Shown: one piece after another, positions 15,466-22,514 of the stretch
Layout of the letters: each line of letters opens with the position of its first letter
Position numbering within the stretch: position 1 is the stretch's first letter
Assembly: GCA_012514775.1 (NCBI GenBank)
Contig: JAAYZQ010000339.1
Location: 1 to 25,057 of the forward strand
Source of the DNA: Anaerolineaceae bacterium
Lineage (GTDB): Bacteria > Chloroflexota > Anaerolineae > JAAYZQ01
Reading direction: 5' to 3'
DNA: 25,057 nt
The notes under the pieces: model-generated
Database searches by the model: none
Seen by the model: the letters and a program-made list of their open reading frames with translations, nothing else
What the model was told of the DNA's origin: nothing
Translations under genes and position numbers: made by a program

Positions 15466-17130
15466 TTGGAAACACCTCTGCCTTCCTTAACGGCGCGGGC
15501 GCTCCTGGACACAGGCTCCCGCGCTGTTGCTTCTCAGGCCGGCGGGGACGACGCCTCGCCCGCGGGCATCTCCACCCTGCGGGCCAGGGCCGGCACCGGG
15601 GAAGCCTGGTTCCTGGCAGCCCTTGTCCTCCTCGCCTTTGGCCTGCGCGTCGCCGGCCTCGACGCCCAGAGCCTGTGGCGCGACGAAGTGGACGCCGTGC
15701 GTTTCGCTTTGCGGCCCATGGGCGAGGTCCTGTCCACCTTTGCCACCCCGGGCGAGAACGGCCCCCTGTATTACCTCCTGCTGCGCCCCTGGTTGGCCGT
15801 GGCCGGCTCGGGCGAGTTCGCCCTCCGTTTCTTCTCGACGGCCATGGGCGTCCTGGCCGTGCCCCTCGTGGCGCGCCTGGCCCGGCGCTTGCCGGGGGCG
15901 GAAGCGCGGCCGGCCCTGGGCAGCCTGGCGGCGCTCCTGGCAGCCACGTCGCCCTACCTGGCCTGGTACGGGCAGGAAGGCAAGATGTACACCCTGGTGG
16001 TCGTCCTGGTCCTGTGGGCCATGGAGCGCTACCTGGCCGCCCTGCGCCACGGCGGCTGGCAGCGCTGGCTCGTCGCCGTCGCGGCCACCAGCGCCGCGTT
16101 CTACGTCCACCTGGTGGCCGCCCTCATCGTGCCCGTGCAGGTGCTCGTCTTTTTGCTCCACGACGCCAGCGTGCGCCGTGCGCGGTGGCGGGCCGGGCTG
16201 GCCAGCCTCGCGGCCCTGACTTTGCCCTACCTGCCGCTGCTGGCCTGGCAGCTCCCGCTGCTGACCCGGCGGGCAGAGACCGGCTACGCCTTTGTACCCT
16301 TGAACGAAATGGCCCTCTCCCTCCTGGCCGGCTACAGCCTGGGCGTGGTCCAGGAGGCGGCGCCCTGGGCCCTGGCCGTCTTTGTGCTGGCGCTGCTCCT
16401 CTCCGGGCTCCTGGCCTGGCGGCAGAGTTGGGCCATGCTGTTGAGCTGGCTGCTGGTGCCCGTCGTCGCCTTTTTTGCCATCACCCTGCTGCGGCCCATC
16501 TACACGGCGCGCTATCTCGTCTTTATCCTGCCCGCCTACCTGTTGCTCCTGGCGGCAGGGCTCCTGGCCGCCGCCCACCGTTCGCGTCTGCTGGGCGTTG
16601 CCCTGGCGCTGGCCATCCTGGCCCTCAACGCCCGGGGGCTGTGGCTCCAGGCGCGCACGCCCCTCAAGACCGACTTTCGCGGGGCGACGGCCTATCTGCG
16701 CCAGAACGCGGCCCCGGACGACCTGCTCCTGTTCCAGATTCCCTACGGCCGCCACTCCTTCGACTATTACATGGCGCGGCCCGAGCTTTTGCCCGGGGCC
16801 GACGACGGCCCGGCCGGCGCGGCCGCGCCCCGGGGAGAGGGACGCTTTCGCCTCTTCCTGCCGCTAGCCGTGGCCGGGGGCACGGGGGGCTATCGCTGGG
16901 CGGAAGGCCTCTACACCAACGGCGGCATGGAGCCCGGGGACGTGGCCGCCCGCATGGCCGAGATGACCGCGGGCAGCCCCACAGTATGGCTCGTTGCCAG
17001 CGAGGTGAGCCTGTGGGACCAAAGAGGGTTGGTCCAGGCCTGGCTGGAAGAGCACGCTACCCGCACCCGGGCGGCCGAGTTCACCCGGGTGACGGTCTAT
17101 CGTTACGAATTGCAGTCACGGCCATATTGA
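15466..17130 (+). CDS. GT39-type (ArnT/PMT-like) membrane glycosyltransferase
   Basis: 554 residues with many hydrophobic helices, of the GT-C fold. These enzymes move a sugar from a polyprenyl-phosphate donor to protein or lipid on the outer face of the membrane. The diagnostic first loop reads SLWRDEVDAV, with the Asp-Glu pair used for catalysis or metal binding, followed by ENGPLYYLLLRPWL and LRFFS. The C-terminal part after about residue 430 is soluble. The TTG at 15466 is the only plausible start; it lies 3 bp after the upstream stop, and no ATG occurs before the conserved loop. Acceptor and sugar are unknown; the nearby Thr/Pro-rich exported proteins are candidate acceptors. Confidence 0.88.
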   Translation: METPLPSLTARALLDTGSRAVASQAGGDDASPAGISTLRARAGTGEAWFLAALVLLAFGLRVAGLDAQSLWRDEVDAVRFALRPMGEVLSTFATPGENGPLYYLLLRPWLAVAGSGEFALRFFSTAMGVLAVPLVARLARRLPGAEARPALGSLAALLAATSPYLAWYGQEGKMYTLVVVLVLWAMERYLAALRHGGWQRWLVAVAATSAAFYVHLVAALIVPVQVLVFLLHDASVRRARWRAGLASLAALTLPYLPLLAWQLPLLTRRAETGYAFVPLNEMALSLLAGYSLGVVQEAAPWALAVFVLALLLSGLLAWRQSWAMLLSWLLVPVVAFFAITLLRPIYTARYLVFILPAYLLLLAAGLLAAAHRSRLLGVALALAILALNARGLWLQARTPLKTDFRGATAYLRQNAAPDDLLLFQIPYGRHSFDYYMARPELLPGADDGPAGAAAPRGEGRFRLFLPLAVAGGTGGYRWAEGLYTNGGMEPGDVAARMAEMTAGSPTVWLVASEVSLWDQRGLVQAWLEEHATRTRAAEFTRVTVYRYELQSRPY

Positions 17131-17155
17131 CAGCCGTGCCCTGCTGTGCTATGAT
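17127..17155 (+). promoter_or_regulatory. Near-consensus promoter for the selenoprotein gene, -35 overlapping GT39 stop
   Basis: TTGACA (17127-17132), 17-bp spacer, TATGAT (17150-17155). The GT39 stop TGA (17128-17130) lies inside the -35 box. The leader is about 25 nt with GGAGG (17174-17178) 7 nt before the ATG. Confidence 0.75.
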
Positions 17156-17185
17156 TGCGCGATTAGCAAGCCCGGAGGTTTCCCT

Positions 17186-17980
17186 ATGGTGATTCAAGTG
17201 GGGATGGAAGCGCCCGATTTCGAGCTGCAAAGCCACATGGATGACACAATCCGGCTCAGTGAGTACCGGGGCCGGCATCACGTGCTCATCGCGTTCTTTC
17301 CCCTGGCCTGGACGCCCGTCTGAACGAACCAGATGCCTTCGTACGAGGAAGTTCTTCCCGCGTTCGAAGGCTATAATACCCAGGTACTGGGTATCAGCGT
17401 CGATCACGTGCCCTGCCTGAAGGCCTGGGCCGAGAGCCTGGAAGGGATCAGCTATCCCCTGCTCAGCGACTTCTGGCCCCATGGCGAGGTGGCGCAGCGC
17501 TACGGCGTCTTTCGCGAGCAGGATGGCCGCTCGGAGCGCGCCCTCTTTGTCGTGGACAAGGAGGGCATCGTGCGCTACGTGGACGTCCACGACATCGACG
17601 ACCAGCCGGACAACGCCGAGGTCTTTCGGATCCTGCGCGAGCTGGAGCCCGAAGGGCGGATCCCCGTCGAGGCATTCACCCGGGCCAGGCCTGCGGAGCC
17701 CGAAGCGGCTCCCCAGGCGCCCGCGGCGGAGGGCAACGGCCGGTCGGTGATCCTCTACTGTCGCCCCGGCTGCATCGACTGCCGCCTGGCCCGGCGTTTC
17801 CTGGAGCGCCACGGCGTGCCCTACACCGAGGTCAATGTCCGCGCCGAGCCCGAGGCCGAAGCCCGTGTGAAGGAATGGACGGGAGGCCCCCTCATCTCGC
17901 CGGTCTTTGACATTGACGGCCAGATCATCATCGATTTCAAGCGGGCAGAACTGGCCAAGGCCCTGGGCGTGGAGCCCTAG
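17186..17980 (+). CDS. Selenocysteine-containing peroxiredoxin-glutaredoxin fusion (UGA = Sec46)
   Basis: Read through the in-frame TGA at 17321-17323, this is 264 residues. Residues 1-155 are an AhpC/TSA peroxiredoxin (GMEAPDFEL, then FFPLAWTPV-Sec-TNQMPSYEE). The TGA replaces precisely the peroxidatic cysteine of the TPVCT motif. After a Pro/Ala/Glu linker (about 165-185), residues 187-264 form a glutaredoxin/mycoredoxin-like domain with C196-I-D-C199 and the cis-proline segment LISPVFDIDG. C77 and C192 are further candidate resolving thiols. The ATG at 17186 has GGAGG and a strong promoter; the frame stays open and protein-like on both sides of the TGA, and a SECIS-like hairpin follows. 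The fused glutaredoxin probably regenerates the selenolate after peroxide reduction. A nonsense mutation or sequencing error is the alternative, less likely given the position and hairpin. Confidence 0.86.
17335..17371 (+). promoter_or_regulatory. Candidate bacterial SECIS element
   Basis: Within the coding mRNA, 11 nt after the UGA. GCCTTCG (17335-17341) pairs with CGAAGGC (17365-17371); then a U-U mismatch; ACG (17343-17345) pairs with CGT (17361-17363); a small 1x2 internal loop; GGAA (17347-17350) pairs with TTCC (17355-17358); apical loop GUUC. This makes 14 base pairs. The apical loop begins with G and lies 27 nt downstream of the UGA, within the range known for SelB-binding bacterial SECIS elements. 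Confidence 0.75.
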
Positions 17981-18017
17981 CCCCCGCCCGGCCAAAGCCG
18001 TCTCCTCATCCACCAAC

Positions 18018-18066
18018 CTGTGCCTGCGCGAGGCCGGCCCGTTCTGCCGGCCCCGCGCAGGCACAG
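18018..18066 (+). terminator. Long GC-rich hairpin after the selenoprotein gene
   Basis: CTGTGCCTGCGCG (18018-18030) and CGCGCAGGCACAG (18054-18066) pair over 13 bp; after one mismatch GGCCGG (18032-18037) pairs with CCGGCC (18047-18052), leaving a 9-nt loop. Nineteen pairs in total, 37 bp after the stop. There is no clear U-tract, so it may need Rho or act as a 3'-end barrier. Confidence 0.55.
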
Positions 18067-18101
18067 TTGCGGTCCCCCATCTCTGTTTGCACCCGCCCGG
18101 T

Positions 18102-18130
18102 TTGCACGATCCATGAATCAGGGTTATAAT
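18102..18130 (+). promoter_or_regulatory. Upstream tandem promoter (P1) for the PpiC lipoprotein
   Basis: TTGCAC (18102-18107), 17-bp spacer, consensus TATAAT (18125-18130). A transcript would start near 18137 with a leader of about 84 nt. Confidence 0.5.
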
Positions 18131-18146
18131 GGACGTTGCCTGGCTG

Positions 18147-18175
18147 TTGACAAAATCCTAAAGTGTGGTAAAATG
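18147..18175 (+). promoter_or_regulatory. Downstream tandem promoter (P2) for the PpiC lipoprotein
   Basis: Consensus TTGACA (18147-18152), 17-bp spacer, TAAAAT (18170-18175). The start would be near 18182, about 39 nt before the chosen GTG. Confidence 0.7.
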
Positions 18176-18220
18176 ATACTAGATATTGTGTATACTATTC
18201 GAGCAAGCACAAGGGGTAGA

Positions 18221-19246
18221 GTGCGCCTGCCTTCGGGCCAAACCGGGCAGGCGGGCAGACCAGGAACAAAGGGAAGAGGCACAGGACCGCTGCTGGCCTG
18301 TTGTCTTTTGGCCCTTGGCGCGCTGTTGGCAGCCTGCAACGGAGAAGGGGCGCGCCCCACTCCATCGGGCGGGGCGCCGGCAGAGGTGGCTTCCACCGTC
18401 GCCATGCAGAGCACGACGGAGGAGCCGACCGTCATCCCCACGGCCACGGCGACGCCCACCGTAACGCCGACACCCACGCCGCCCGCTCCGCTGGCGGCCC
18501 AGGTGAACGGCCAGTACATTTTCTTGACCGACTATGAGCGGCGCGTGGCCCAGTACGAGCAGGCCCTGGCCGACCAGGGTCTCGATCCGGCCCAGGCGCG
18601 CGACGAAGTCCTGGAAGGGCTCATCGACGGCGCTCTCATCCAACAGGGAGCCGCCGCCCTGGGCATCCAGGTGAGCGACGAAGAGCTGGACCGGCAGGTC
18701 GAGGCCGACATCGAGGCCGGGGGCGGGCAGGCAGCCTTTAACGAATGGCTGGAAGCCACGGGCCAGACCCGCGAGGACTATCAGGAGATGCTGCGCCAAT
18801 CGATGATCTCCCAGCGCGCCATGGAGGCGGTGACGGGCGGCCTGCAAACCGAGGCGGAACAGGTCCACGCCCGGCACATCCAGGTGGAGAGCGAGGAGGC
18901 GGCGCGGGAGATCCTCGCCCCGTTGCAGCAGGGCGCCGATTTCGCATCGCTGGCCCGGGAACGCTCGACCGACCTGGCAACGCGCGAAAACGGCGGGGAC
19001 CTGGGCTGGTTCCCGCGGGGCATGGTGGCCCCCGAGCTGGAAAACGTAGCCTTTGCCCTGCAGCCTGGCGAAGTGAGTGACGTTCTGCCCCTGGGCGAGG
19101 GCTACCACCTGATCCAGTTGGTGGAGCGGGAGGCGGCGCGACCCCTCCCGCCCGACATGCAGATCGAGTTGCAGCAGGCGGCCTTCGAGCGCTGGCTGGC
19201 CGAGCTTCGGGCGGCGGCGACCATTGTGCGTTTCGCCGCCGAGTAG
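18221..19246 (+). CDS. PpiC/SurA-like peptidyl-prolyl isomerase lipoprotein
   Basis: 341 residues from a GTG chosen because AAGGGG lies 5 bp upstream and downstream of both promoters; the in-frame ATG at 18173 falls in the -10 box. A basic n-region and hydrophobic core end in a lipobox LAAC with C39 as lipidation site. A short Thr-Pro-rich tether follows, then a SurA-N-like helical chaperone region (about 95-215) and a parvulin domain (about 220-310) with the hallmark VHARHIQV, GADFASLARERS and NGGDLGWFPRG to HLIQLVE. Such proteins fold exported proteins outside the membrane, fitting the many secreted proteins downstream. An 8-bp inverted repeat (18224-18231/18246-18253) directly after the start codon could influence translation. 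Confidence 0.9.
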   Translation: MRLPSGQTGQAGRPGTKGRGTGPLLACCLLALGALLAACNGEGARPTPSGGAPAEVASTVAMQSTTEEPTVIPTATATPTVTPTPTPPAPLAAQVNGQYIFLTDYERRVAQYEQALADQGLDPAQARDEVLEGLIDGALIQQGAAALGIQVSDEELDRQVEADIEAGGGQAAFNEWLEATGQTREDYQEMLRQSMISQRAMEAVTGGLQTEAEQVHARHIQVESEEAAREILAPLQQGADFASLARERSTDLATRENGGDLGWFPRGMVAPELENVAFALQPGEVSDVLPLGEGYHLIQLVEREAARPLPPDMQIELQQAAFERWLAELRAAATIVRFAAE

Positions 19247-19272
19247 ACAAAGAGAGCATTGTCTGCTATAAT
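19244..19272 (+). promoter_or_regulatory. Promoter for the helical-repeat membrane protein, -35 overlapping upstream stop
   Basis: TAGACA (19244-19249), 17-bp spacer, consensus TATAAT (19267-19272). The stop TAG of the PpiC gene forms the first half of the -35 box. GGAGG (19284-19288) is 4 bp before the ATG at 19293. Confidence 0.65.
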
Positions 19273-19292
19273 AGCGCCAAACCGGAGGTTGG

Positions 19293-20633
19293 ATGCGCTC
19301 TCGTCGAAACAGGAAGGTTTTGATTCTTCTGGCAGGCGTAGCTCTCCTGCTCTTGATAGTGGCAACCGTGGCGGCTGTCTATTTCCTGTCGCAAAGACGG
19401 GCGACCCCGACTTCAGCCTGGCAAGATCCGATTGCCGTCTGCCAGGCGGACGAGGTGGCGGCCGATCTGGCACTCTATCCCCTGGCCGGGGCATCCGAGC
19501 TGGATACCGTCGACGCCGCCCTGGCCAACGGCGATCTGGAGACGGCCTATGCGACCCTGGTCCACAGCGTGGAGCTGACAGATGCGCAGCGCATTGGGCG
19601 CCTGGTTCTCCTGGGCGGCCGGTTCGTGGACGCCGAAAGGAACGACCGGGCCGCCGTCAGCTACCAGCAGGTCTATGACCTGGCTGTTCTGAGCCCTCGC
19701 CTGTCGGATCCGGCCCGTGCCGATGCCCTCCTGGCGAGCGGCCGGGGATGGGCGGCCATGGAGATGGACACCCAGGCCGTCGAGTCCTATGACCAGGTTT
19801 TCCTCCTCGCCACGGACAGTCCCTATTTGCAGATGGCCAACCGGCGCGATCTGCTCAGCGCATTGAAGGCGGCCTACGCCGAGCTGGGGTATGGCGAGCG
19901 AGCCGCGGCCTGCGAGGCCGAGATCGTCGAGCTGGACCAGGCCCCACCTCAGCCGCCCGCCGACCCGGGCGCGCGGCCCGAGCTGCCCCTGGCCGGCGAT
20001 ACCATCTCTTCGCCCGAGGTGGGAGCACTGGAAGAGTCGCGCCGCCAGGCAGCCTTTGGCCTCCTGGAAGCGGTGCGCCAGGGCGGCGAGGTGCCGGCGG
20101 ACGAAGTGGAGAGCCTGGCCGCTGCGCTGCGCGCCGAGGACGCCGCCAAGCTGGCCCTCTACGAGCAAGAGCTGGAGGGCACGAGCCAGCCCAGCCGGCG
20201 CATTGGCGCCCAATCGGGGATGATCGCGTGGCTCATGCTCAAGTACCAGGTCGCTTCCCGGGCCATGGGCATGTCCGTCGTCCCCGAGTGGGAGGAGAGC
20301 CTGGCCGAGATCCAGTCGGCCCTCAGCAAGGCCCACGAGGGTCTCTTCTTTGACTACGAAGACCTGGTGACCGCCCTGCCCGACGCGGCCCTCATGGGCC
20401 CCGGCAGTTACCAGGTGCGCCGCCAGGTCCTACTGGACGGCCGCCTGGGCCGCTACCCGAACTATCCGGCCGAGCAGCTCACCGGCAAGCTGCAAGACGC
20501 AGTGCGAGGCCTTATTGCCTCCGGGTCCGTAGACCAGTTGTATGTCGATGTGGCAACGGGGGGAGTGGGAGAGGCACACCACTTTTTCCTCAACTCTTCC
20601 CAGGGGTACGGCCTGCCTGTTGAGTCACCCTAA
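19293..20633 (+). CDS. Membrane-anchored helical-repeat (TPR-like) protein, unknown function
   Basis: 446 residues with a short basic N-terminus (MRSRRNRK) and one membrane anchor at about 8-33, placing the rest outside the cytoplasm. Residues 60-200 are a run of amphipathic helices with TPR-like spacing (ALANGDLETAYATLV, DRAAVSYQQVYDLA, DTQAVESYDQVFLLA). A Pro-rich linker lies at about 207-225, followed by a second helical region rich in Ala, Glu and Arg, and a C-terminal part lacking recognisable motifs. No enzyme signature is visible. It has its own promoter and GGAGG site, and the next Thr-Pro-stalk gene follows after 27 bp, so the two are probably cotranscribed. Confidence 0.82.
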   Translation: MRSRRNRKVLILLAGVALLLLIVATVAAVYFLSQRRATPTSAWQDPIAVCQADEVAADLALYPLAGASELDTVDAALANGDLETAYATLVHSVELTDAQRIGRLVLLGGRFVDAERNDRAAVSYQQVYDLAVLSPRLSDPARADALLASGRGWAAMEMDTQAVESYDQVFLLATDSPYLQMANRRDLLSALKAAYAELGYGERAAACEAEIVELDQAPPQPPADPGARPELPLAGDTISSPEVGALEESRRQAAFGLLEAVRQGGEVPADEVESLAAALRAEDAAKLALYEQELEGTSQPSRRIGAQSGMIAWLMLKYQVASRAMGMSVVPEWEESLAEIQSALSKAHEGLFFDYEDLVTALPDAALMGPGSYQVRRQVLLDGRLGRYPNYPAEQLTGKLQDAVRGLIASGSVDQLYVDVATGGVGEAHHFFLNSSQGYGLPVESP

Positions 20634-20660
20634 GGGGGCAAAGGCGAAAGGAGCCGCTCT

Positions 20661-21362
20661 ATGCTAGATCGGTTTAGTGATCGAACACTCGAAGTATCCA
20701 CAGTGATCGTGGTGGTCGTCATCTTCCTGGTCATACTGTGCTACCTGGCCATCTATCTCAACCCGCAGGTATTCTTTAACCCGTTCAAGCCGGCCACGCC
20801 GGTGGCCGTAGTCTCGGCCACCTCGTTGTTCCAGCCGACCTGGACGCCCACGGCGACCAGCACGCCGACCGACACCCCGACGGCGACGCCCACCTGGACG
20901 CCGACGCCCACCGCGACGCCGACCGACACACCCTTGCCGCCGACGGACACGCCCACCGCCACGCCGACGGCGACCAACACGCCCAAGCCGCCACCGCCGC
21001 CCGCACCGCCGCGGCCCACGCCCGCGCCCACGCCCTGGCCCTACGACTACTCTTCGGCGGGCGGGCGCGGCGACTGCACGCGCACCTGGGTGTGGGGTTA
21101 CGTCCTGGGGGCCAACGGCCTGCCCGAGGCCGGTGTCCAGATGCGGGTTGGCAACAATCAGGGCTGGGTGGGCGACGTCTACACCGACGCCAACGGCCGC
21201 TACGAGGCCACGTTTGACTGGAAGCCGGTCGCCAACCGCTGGTTCGTGCGCGTCTTTAAGGGAGGGCAGCCGCGGTCCATGCAGTTCTGGTGGGAGACGA
21301 GCGCCGGCTGCGATGGGCCGTACAGCTTGCAAGAAGTCCAGATCGATTGGCGCCACCGGTAG
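20661..21362 (+). CDS. Membrane-anchored protein with Thr-Pro stalk and C-terminal beta-sandwich-like domain
   Basis: 233 residues; ATG preceded by AAAGGAG. A membrane anchor spans about 13-33, followed by a stalk of TPTAT, DTPT and TWTPT repeats (about 59-110) and a Pro-rich run (to about 127). The C-terminal domain (130-233) resembles a carboxypeptidase-regulatory/CnaB-like beta sandwich: WGYVLGANGLPEAGVQMRV, then VYTDANGRYEATF. Two cysteines, C139 and C217, could form a disulfide outside the cell. The family of the domain is inferred from the GxVxxxxGxPxxGVxV and TDxxGxY patterns. A surface display role is likely; ligand unknown. Confidence 0.85.
   Translation: MLDRFSDRTLEVSTVIVVVVIFLVILCYLAIYLNPQVFFNPFKPATPVAVVSATSLFQPTWTPTATSTPTDTPTATPTWTPTPTATPTDTPLPPTDTPTATPTATNTPKPPPPPAPPRPTPAPTPWPYDYSSAGGRGDCTRTWVWGYVLGANGLPEAGVQMRVGNNQGWVGDVYTDANGRYEATFDWKPVANRWFVRVFKGGQPRSMQFWWETSAGCDGPYSLQEVQIDWRHR
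20839..21033 (+). repeat. Degenerate short tandem repeats encoding the Thr-Pro stalk
   Basis: Repeated ACGCCGAC, ACGCCCAC and CGGCGACC units in codon phase encode Thr-Pro-Thr/Asp/Ala tracts. The low complexity is coding-driven and likely prone to length variation. Confidence 0.75.
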
Positions 21363-21369
21363 GTGGTGC
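21350..21369 (+). terminator. Possible weak hairpin terminator overlapping the stop codon
   Basis: GCGCCACC (21350-21357) and GGTGGTGC (21362-21369) pair at 8 positions with one G-U, around loop GGTA. It is followed by TTGAGTACTATT. Short and without a solid U-tract, hence low confidence. Confidence 0.3.
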
Positions 21370-21379
21370 TTGAGTACTA

Positions 21380-21408
21380 TTGACCGGCGTTGTGAATGGT
21401 GATACAAT
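21380..21408 (+). promoter_or_regulatory. Promoter for the IPT/Thr-Pro surface protein
   Basis: TTGACC (21380-21385), 17-bp spacer, TACAAT (21403-21408). The predicted leader is about 92 nt, ending in a GGGGGAG ribosome site before the ATG at 21507. Confidence 0.6.
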
Positions 21409-21506
21409 CGCCATAGCCGGATCTACGGGGGGCGAAAGGCCCTGGTCAACGCTGCTGTCCACCAGGTCACGGCAAGACGTCCCCGGAACTCGCGAGGGGG
21501 AGAAAG

Positions 21507-22430
21507 ATGAAGAGATCCGCGTTCTCGACTGAACGGGCACCCGTGGCAGGAGCGGTTGCCCTGTTCCTCGTGCTTGCCCTCGTCGCCGTGGGCCCGGCCG
21601 TCGTCTACTCTGCGCAAATGGAAACGCCCACAGGGGCGGCCACGGAAGAGCCAACTCCGCGTGACACGCCCAGCCTCGTGCCTTTTATCGAGCTGGACCC
21701 CACGGAGGGACCGGCAGGATTGCGCACGCGGGTGACAGTTACGGGACAGTTGTGGGAGCCGGGAGGAAACGTCGTCATCTACTGGGACTCGACCGACAAC
21801 CGGGTGAGCAACGCGACCCCTAACTCCGAGCGCACGTTCCAGACCGCCTTCGAGACACCCGTAGGGTCACCGCTAGGCGACCCGGGGGCCCACACAGTGA
21901 TTGCCATACAGGGCAACCTGCGGGCCGAGGCAACCTTTGTCCTCGTGCCACCAACACCGACCTCGACACCCACCTCGACCTCGACGCCGAGCCCTACGCT
22001 CTCGCCCACACCCATCACACCCACTGCCACGGGCACACCGACGTCGACATCTTCGCCCACGCCGACCTTTACCCCCTCGCCGACGCTGCGGCCGGTGACG
22101 CCCATGGTGACCATCACGCCCTTCCCGCCCACTGCCGCGCCGCCGGGCCCGGTGCGGACCAGCACGCCCGCACCCACCAGGACCAACACGCCGCTGCCGG
22201 GCACGTTAACCTTTACACCGACGCCCAGCATCACGCCCACCCCGAGCCAGACCCCCGGGCCGGGCACGCCTTCGGCCACGCCAGAGCCCTCGGCCACGGC
22301 GACCGCCACAGCCCCGGGAGAGATCTCGGACACGGGCTCGGGCGGGGGCATCGTGCTGTTGTGGGGATTTGTCCTGGCCGGGTTACTGGTCGTGTTTCGC
22401 TTGCTGCGGGTGCGGAGCCTGGCAGGGTAA
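21507..22430 (+). CDS. Exported Ig-like protein with Thr-Pro stalk and C-terminal membrane anchor
   Basis: 307 residues; ATG preceded by GAGGGGGAG. A signal peptide occupies about 1-36 (basic start, hydrophobic core, cleavage plausible after YSA). Residues 58-146 form an Ig/IPT-like beta domain (IELDPTEGPAGLRTRVTVTG, GGNVVIYWDS, GAHTVIAIQGN). A long Thr-Pro-Ser stalk (about 148-270) follows. The C-terminus has SDTGSGGG, a hydrophobic span at about 281-298 and a basic tail RLLRVR. This tripartite end looks like a surface-anchoring signal, but there is no LPXTG, so it is either simply a membrane anchor or recognised by a different transpeptidase. Function unknown; adhesion or envelope structure is plausible. 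Confidence 0.85.
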   Translation: MKRSAFSTERAPVAGAVALFLVLALVAVGPAVVYSAQMETPTGAATEEPTPRDTPSLVPFIELDPTEGPAGLRTRVTVTGQLWEPGGNVVIYWDSTDNRVSNATPNSERTFQTAFETPVGSPLGDPGAHTVIAIQGNLRAEATFVLVPPTPTSTPTSTSTPSPTLSPTPITPTATGTPTSTSSPTPTFTPSPTLRPVTPMVTITPFPPTAAPPGPVRTSTPAPTRTNTPLPGTLTFTPTPSITPTPSQTPGPGTPSATPEPSATATATAPGEISDTGSGGGIVLLWGFVLAGLLVVFRLLRVRSLAG

Positions 22431-22514
22431 CTTGGCAACCTCCGCAGTGCCGCGGCGTTGGCCGGAAACCAGAAAAGGACCAAGCCGGTCCAAAGCCGAG
22501 TACACGGAGGTACA

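Noticed and set aside
17186..17323. Interpretation as a pseudogene broken by a nonsense mutation
   Set aside because: The stop sits exactly on the peroxidatic residue, the rest of the frame is intact and conserved-looking, and a SECIS-like hairpin follows. A random lesion would rarely combine these.
17333..17980. A 215-residue protein starting at ATG 17333 (MPSYEEVLP)
   Set aside because: No ribosome site precedes it, it would begin in the middle of the peroxiredoxin domain without the catalytic residue, and the strong signals lie at 17186. The full reading through TGA is preferred.
20839..21033. CRISPR-like array
   Set aside because: The repeats are short, in codon phase and encode a Thr-Pro stalk; there are no uniform repeats with unique spacers and no cas genes.
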